64,000 bases of DNA, from the NCBI GenBank assembly GCA_026387665.1, contig JAPLLG010000003.1, positions 62,001 through 126,000 on the forward strand, read 5' to 3'. The notes under the pieces are model-generated. The model worked only from the letters and a program-made list of their open reading frames with translations, ran no database searches and had not been told where the DNA came from. The DNA comes from Nitrospirota bacterium (GTDB lineage: Bacteria; Nitrospirota; Nitrospiria; Nitrospirales; Nitrospiraceae). Positions within the stretch are counted from its first letter, which is position 1. Every line of letters starts with the position of its first letter. Both the position numbers and the translations under genes were made by a program. This document shows positions 61,070-64,000 of the stretch, piece after piece.

Positions 61070-64000
61070 TTAGCGCGGCGTCACTGCGTCATAGAGCGGT
61101 TTCACGGTCGTTATCGGCTCCCACTTGAGGACCGCCAGAGAATCCTCGACATAGATTCTTGATCTCATCCCGTTCAACACGGAGGTCACGCCAGGAGTGC
61201 TGGCCAGCACCCAGAGGGCCTTTCGTGACAGCGATTCGTTGCGTTTTGCTTCTGGCAACAGGGGATCGAGGGCCGCCGACAGAGAAGCAGTTCTCGCGCG
61301 ACTCCGTTCTGTGGCCTCTCTGCGAAGTCCTCCCAACAGGGTCAGTAACTGCGGCACATAGCGATCGCGCCAGTTATCCCACTGCTCGGCTGCCGTACCA
61401 GTCAAGTGTCGAGAGAGAGCCTGCATGACTTGATTCATCTGGGGGGCGATCAATTGCTGTTCGATCTGCTCCCAATGTTCCAGCCCCTGGATGTGAGGCC
61501 GTATCCTGGTTAGCTCAGCGGCCCAGGTGAAGAAGTCGGCCGGAGCCATCCCTTGGCCATTATGCTGAAGGCTGGGGGCAATGGACTTGCGATATTCGTC
61601 TTCCAGCGCCGCCACGGCCTGGCATTGCCGGTCGAAATCCACCGGCTCGCCTTCGAGCGGGAAATCCGCCAATCGAATGACGCCGCTTTTTTGGGTCGGC
61701 ATGGCATTGAGCGGACGATTGACGAGCACCGCGATCTCTTCCCGCTGCGCCACTGCCAACACCGTTTCCCGTTGCTCCACTCCCGTATTGGGCGTCAGCA
61801 GAGCACCTGCCTCGTAGAGGTTCATGGGACATTGCAGCACTGCGAAATGGTGACGATCCATCCCTTGTGACGCTGCGGCAGCTTTCGCTGCCTCACACAT
61901 ACGAGACAGCGACGTGGCTTCTGCATTGGATGAATCTTCTGTAACTGTATTCGAGGACACGCCGTAATGACGGATTCGTCCTGCCGCCACTTGTGACTCA
62001 AAAAAGGTGAAGGCCTGTTCAAGCCTGCGATAAAAAACCTCCCGCGTCGCCATGAGATCTCCCCCAGCGTGATGCGCGGCCTCGGAGAGAAAATATTCAG
62101 GATTGTGCAACAAACAGACGTCGAGCGTGGCCAGGCCCAGCCGGTCTAGCGAGAGAGTAAGTTGGTCTGCCAAATACTCCTGGTGGAAACAGTGCCAGAT
62201 GCCCTCGCCATATTTCACCATCTCAGGGTAGGGGTGCCCGGCCTGTTCACGGGCCTCAGCCTGTTTCAGGTTCTGCCCCTGCACATAGCCGATTTTTGTG
62301 ACGACGATCACCTCGTCACGAGCCAGCTCTCCGCTCTGGATCAACTCGCCCAAGACAGAGCCGACCAATCGCTCACTGTCTCCGTCCATATAATTCGTCG
62401 AGGTATCGATCAGGTTCACCCCTTCTCGCAGCGCGTACTTGAGGGATTCTCGATGTTCCGGCTCCCTCGTATCGACTCGATAGGTCCCGAACCCCAATCG
62501 GGAGGTCGTGAGTCCCGTGCCACCGAACCGGCCATAACCATGCTCCATGTGGCTGTCAGGGCCTGACTGACTCAGGATGCGCCCAACATATCTGGCCGTT
62601 CCTTCAGGACTGGCAGATCCTGGGAGCGCTGTCCCTTGCAAGAGAGGCTGTGGGGCCGCCTGATCCGCTCGCCGCGAGGCAGACAGGAGCGCAGCTGTGA
62701 CCTCCCCTGGATCTGTGATGGGCTTCTGACAGGAGAAATTCCGGCAGATATACAGAGCGGCCTTTCCCTCCACCAAGCCCTTGGCTGCGAGCAGGGGATG
62801 GCTAGACGACTGACTTATTCCCTCGCTGGAGGCAATCACACGGTGCGGCAGGAACGCGTCGCGTACGGCGAGCTGCAAGGCCTTCAACCCTGGATCGTTG
62901 GGCGCTCCGACAATAGCCAATTCAATCGGCCCTTCTGCCAAAAAATCCACCACGGCAAGGCTCTTGGCAAAGGCTCTCGGATACCGGGCTATCTGGCGGC
63001 CATAGGCGCGAATCCCTCCAATTGCTGCCTCTCGCAGGTCCTGTCGATCGTAATGGAAGGAGAGCCTGGCGAGGGCTGAGACCGCCACGGAGTTGCCGCT
63101 GGGCGTCGCACCATCGGCCCCCTCACGCGTGCGAATGATCAGCGTTTCATGTCCCTCAGCGGTAGTAAAAAAGCCTCCCTGGTCTTTATCCTGAAAGGAG
63201 CCCACCATTGTCTCTCCCAATTGAAGAGCAGCGGTGAGATACCGTTCCTGTCCGCAGGCTTCATAGAGATCGATCAATCCCTCTGCTAGATAGGCATAGT
63301 CCTCCAGGACCCCGTCGAGATGGGCTCTGCCCTGCCGCGAGGTGCGGAGCAGCCTGCCATCAGAAGTTCGATGGACCTGTAAAAGAAAGTCTGTCGCCTT
63401 CATAGCCCCGTCGATGTAGTGACTGACCCCTAACACACGGCCTGCCTCGGCCATCGCCGAAATCATCATGCCGTTCCAGGCCGTGATGATCTTATCGTCG
63501 AGCGCGGGAGCCACTCGCTGTTGGCGGGCTCGATAGAGGAGGGGACGCACGCGCTGAATCGTCTCGTGCAGTTCATCGAGGGTGAGGTCCAGCTCCTTGG
63601 TCACGGCCTCAATGGGACGCAGCCGATTGGGGATGCTGTGATGCTCCCAATTGCCCTCATCGGTGATGTCGTAACAGGCGCAGAACCGGCGAGTGTCTTC
63701 CTCATTCAGCAGCACGGCCTGGACCTCCGCCGGCGTCCACACGAAAAACTTTCCCTCGATCCCTTCCGAATCCGCATCCGTGGCGGAATAAAACCCACCG
63801 GCCGGGTCGGTCATCTCGCGGAGAATATAGTCGAGCACCTCCGTCGTGACCTGGCGATAGGAAGCCTGCTTCGTGACTTGATAGGCTTCCACATAGGTCT
63901 TGGCCAGGAGGGCATTGTCGTAGAGCATCTTCTCGAAATGGGGGACCAGCCACCGTTCGTCGGTGGAGTAGCGCGCAAAGCCTCCGCCGATATGGTCATA
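61070..64000 (-). CDS. YyaL/DUF255-type protein fused to an aldo/keto reductase (partial, cut by window end)
   Basis: The gene runs past base 64000, where the frame is still open (YDHIGGGFARYSTDERW); the N-terminal thioredoxin-like domain expected for the family is outside. The visible part is about 976 aa. The first about 465 residues match the (alpha/alpha)6-barrel of YyaL/SSP411-type proteins: HFEKMLYDNALL, YSATDADSEG with KFFVWTPAEV, AWNGMMISAMAEAGR and TPSGNSVAVSAL. From about 62550 leftwards lies an aldo/keto reductase: GFGTYRVD, the tetrad Asp/Tyr (NLIDTSTNYMDGDSE), Lys (VVTKIG) and His (CLLHNPE), and SGVIRLADF/TSVLNGM near the end. Both parts are in one frame without a stop, so this is a real fusion or a single transcript joined by it. 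Substrates are unknown. It is convergent with fcl. Confidence 0.85.
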   Translation of the reverse strand, partial: YDHIGGGFARYSTDERWLVPHFEKMLYDNALLAKTYVEAYQVTKQASYRQVTTEVLDYILREMTDPAGGFYSATDADSEGIEGKFFVWTPAEVQAVLLNEEDTRRFCACYDITDEGNWEHHSIPNRLRPIEAVTKELDLTLDELHETIQRVRPLLYRARQQRVAPALDDKIITAWNGMMISAMAEAGRVLGVSHYIDGAMKATDFLLQVHRTSDGRLLRTSRQGRAHLDGVLEDYAYLAEGLIDLYEACGQERYLTAALQLGETMVGSFQDKDQGGFFTTAEGHETLIIRTREGADGATPSGNSVAVSALARLSFHYDRQDLREAAIGGIRAYGRQIARYPRAFAKSLAVVDFLAEGPIELAIVGAPNDPGLKALQLAVRDAFLPHRVIASSEGISQSSSHPLLAAKGLVEGKAALYICRNFSCQKPITDPGEVTAALLSASRRADQAAPQPLLQGTALPGSASPEGTARYVGRILSQSGPDSHMEHGYGRFGGTGLTTSRLGFGTYRVDTREPEHRESLKYALREGVNLIDTSTNYMDGDSERLVGSVLGELIQSGELARDEVIVVTKIGYVQGQNLKQAEAREQAGHPYPEMVKYGEGIWHCFHQEYLADQLTLSLDRLGLATLDVCLLHNPEYFLSEAAHHAGGDLMATREVFYRRLEQAFTFFESQVAAGRIRHYGVSSNTVTEDSSNAEATSLSRMCEAAKAAAASQGMDRHHFAVLQCPMNLYEAGALLTPNTGVEQRETVLAVAQREEIAVLVNRPLNAMPTQKSGVIRLADFPLEGEPVDFDRQCQAVAALEDEYRKSIAPSLQHNGQGMAPADFFTWAAELTRIRPHIQGLEHWEQIEQQLIAPQMNQVMQALSRHLTGTAAEQWDNWRDRYVPQLLTLLGGLRREATERSRARTASLSAALDPLLPEAKRNESLSRKALWVLASTPGVTSVLNGMRSRIYVEDSLAVLKWEPITTVKPLYDAVTPR

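Overview
The window is one stretch of a GC-rich, Gram-negative bacterial chromosome. Gene content (Lnt, Lgt, many outer-membrane lipoproteins, a phosphate porin, bacterial topoisomerase VI, AddAB, many hybrid kinases) and a palindromic repeat that starts with CAGGATGCTGAAAA/CAGGCTGCTGAAAA suggest Nitrospira or a close Nitrospirota relative. This is an inference: no rRNA or nitrification gene lies in the window.

Left part (1-14.5 kb), mostly housekeeping: lnt; a 6S RNA (ssrS) with its own sigma-70 promoter; top6B-top6A (topoisomerase VI), closed by a 122-bp palindromic repeat; a CxxC thioredoxin-fold protein with a 53-aa zinc ribbon; an overlapping addB-addA pair followed by a TPR lipoprotein and a small zincin; lgt.

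Island (15.3-18.9 kb): an intact tRNA-Leu(UAA) and an exact 58-bp copy of its 3' end bracket 3.5 kb of less GC-rich DNA. Its one large gene encodes a SIR2-type NAD-binding domain joined to a C-terminal PIN-nuclease-like domain. A short relic of a possible replication gene is next to it, and no integrase is visible. This is the best candidate here for an undescribed (probably anti-phage) system.

Middle (18.9-29.1 kb): ordinary genes, among them a DUF423 protein, a dienelactone-hydrolase-like protein without its usual nucleophile, a Gfo/Idh/MocA oxidoreductase, an AsnC-type ligand-binding domain, ComM/YifB and ClpB.

Signalling block (29.2-44.9 kb): two Crp/Fnr regulators with FNR-like N-terminal cysteines, three kinases whose periplasmic sensors share an ERYGD motif, two GAF domains that carry the HHPPM motif of the heme kinase DosS, a response regulator with a dead Hpt-like domain, an Rcp1-like regulator and a REC-PAS-HisKA_3 kinase. 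Together they look like an oxygen/redox sensing locus. One kinase is frameshifted.

Right part (45-64 kb): tRNA-Thr; a run of very small genes with a CBS protein and a PsiE-like protein; a membrane-anchored gamma carbonic anhydrase of the Cam type; a Pho regulon (pstSCAB-phoU, phosphate porin, Slp-family and other lipoproteins, second pstS) with three 11-bp-period Pho boxes; IS3 and pstS debris; gmd-fcl for GDP-L-fucose; and, cut by the window end, a fusion of a YyaL/DUF255-type protein with an aldo/keto reductase.
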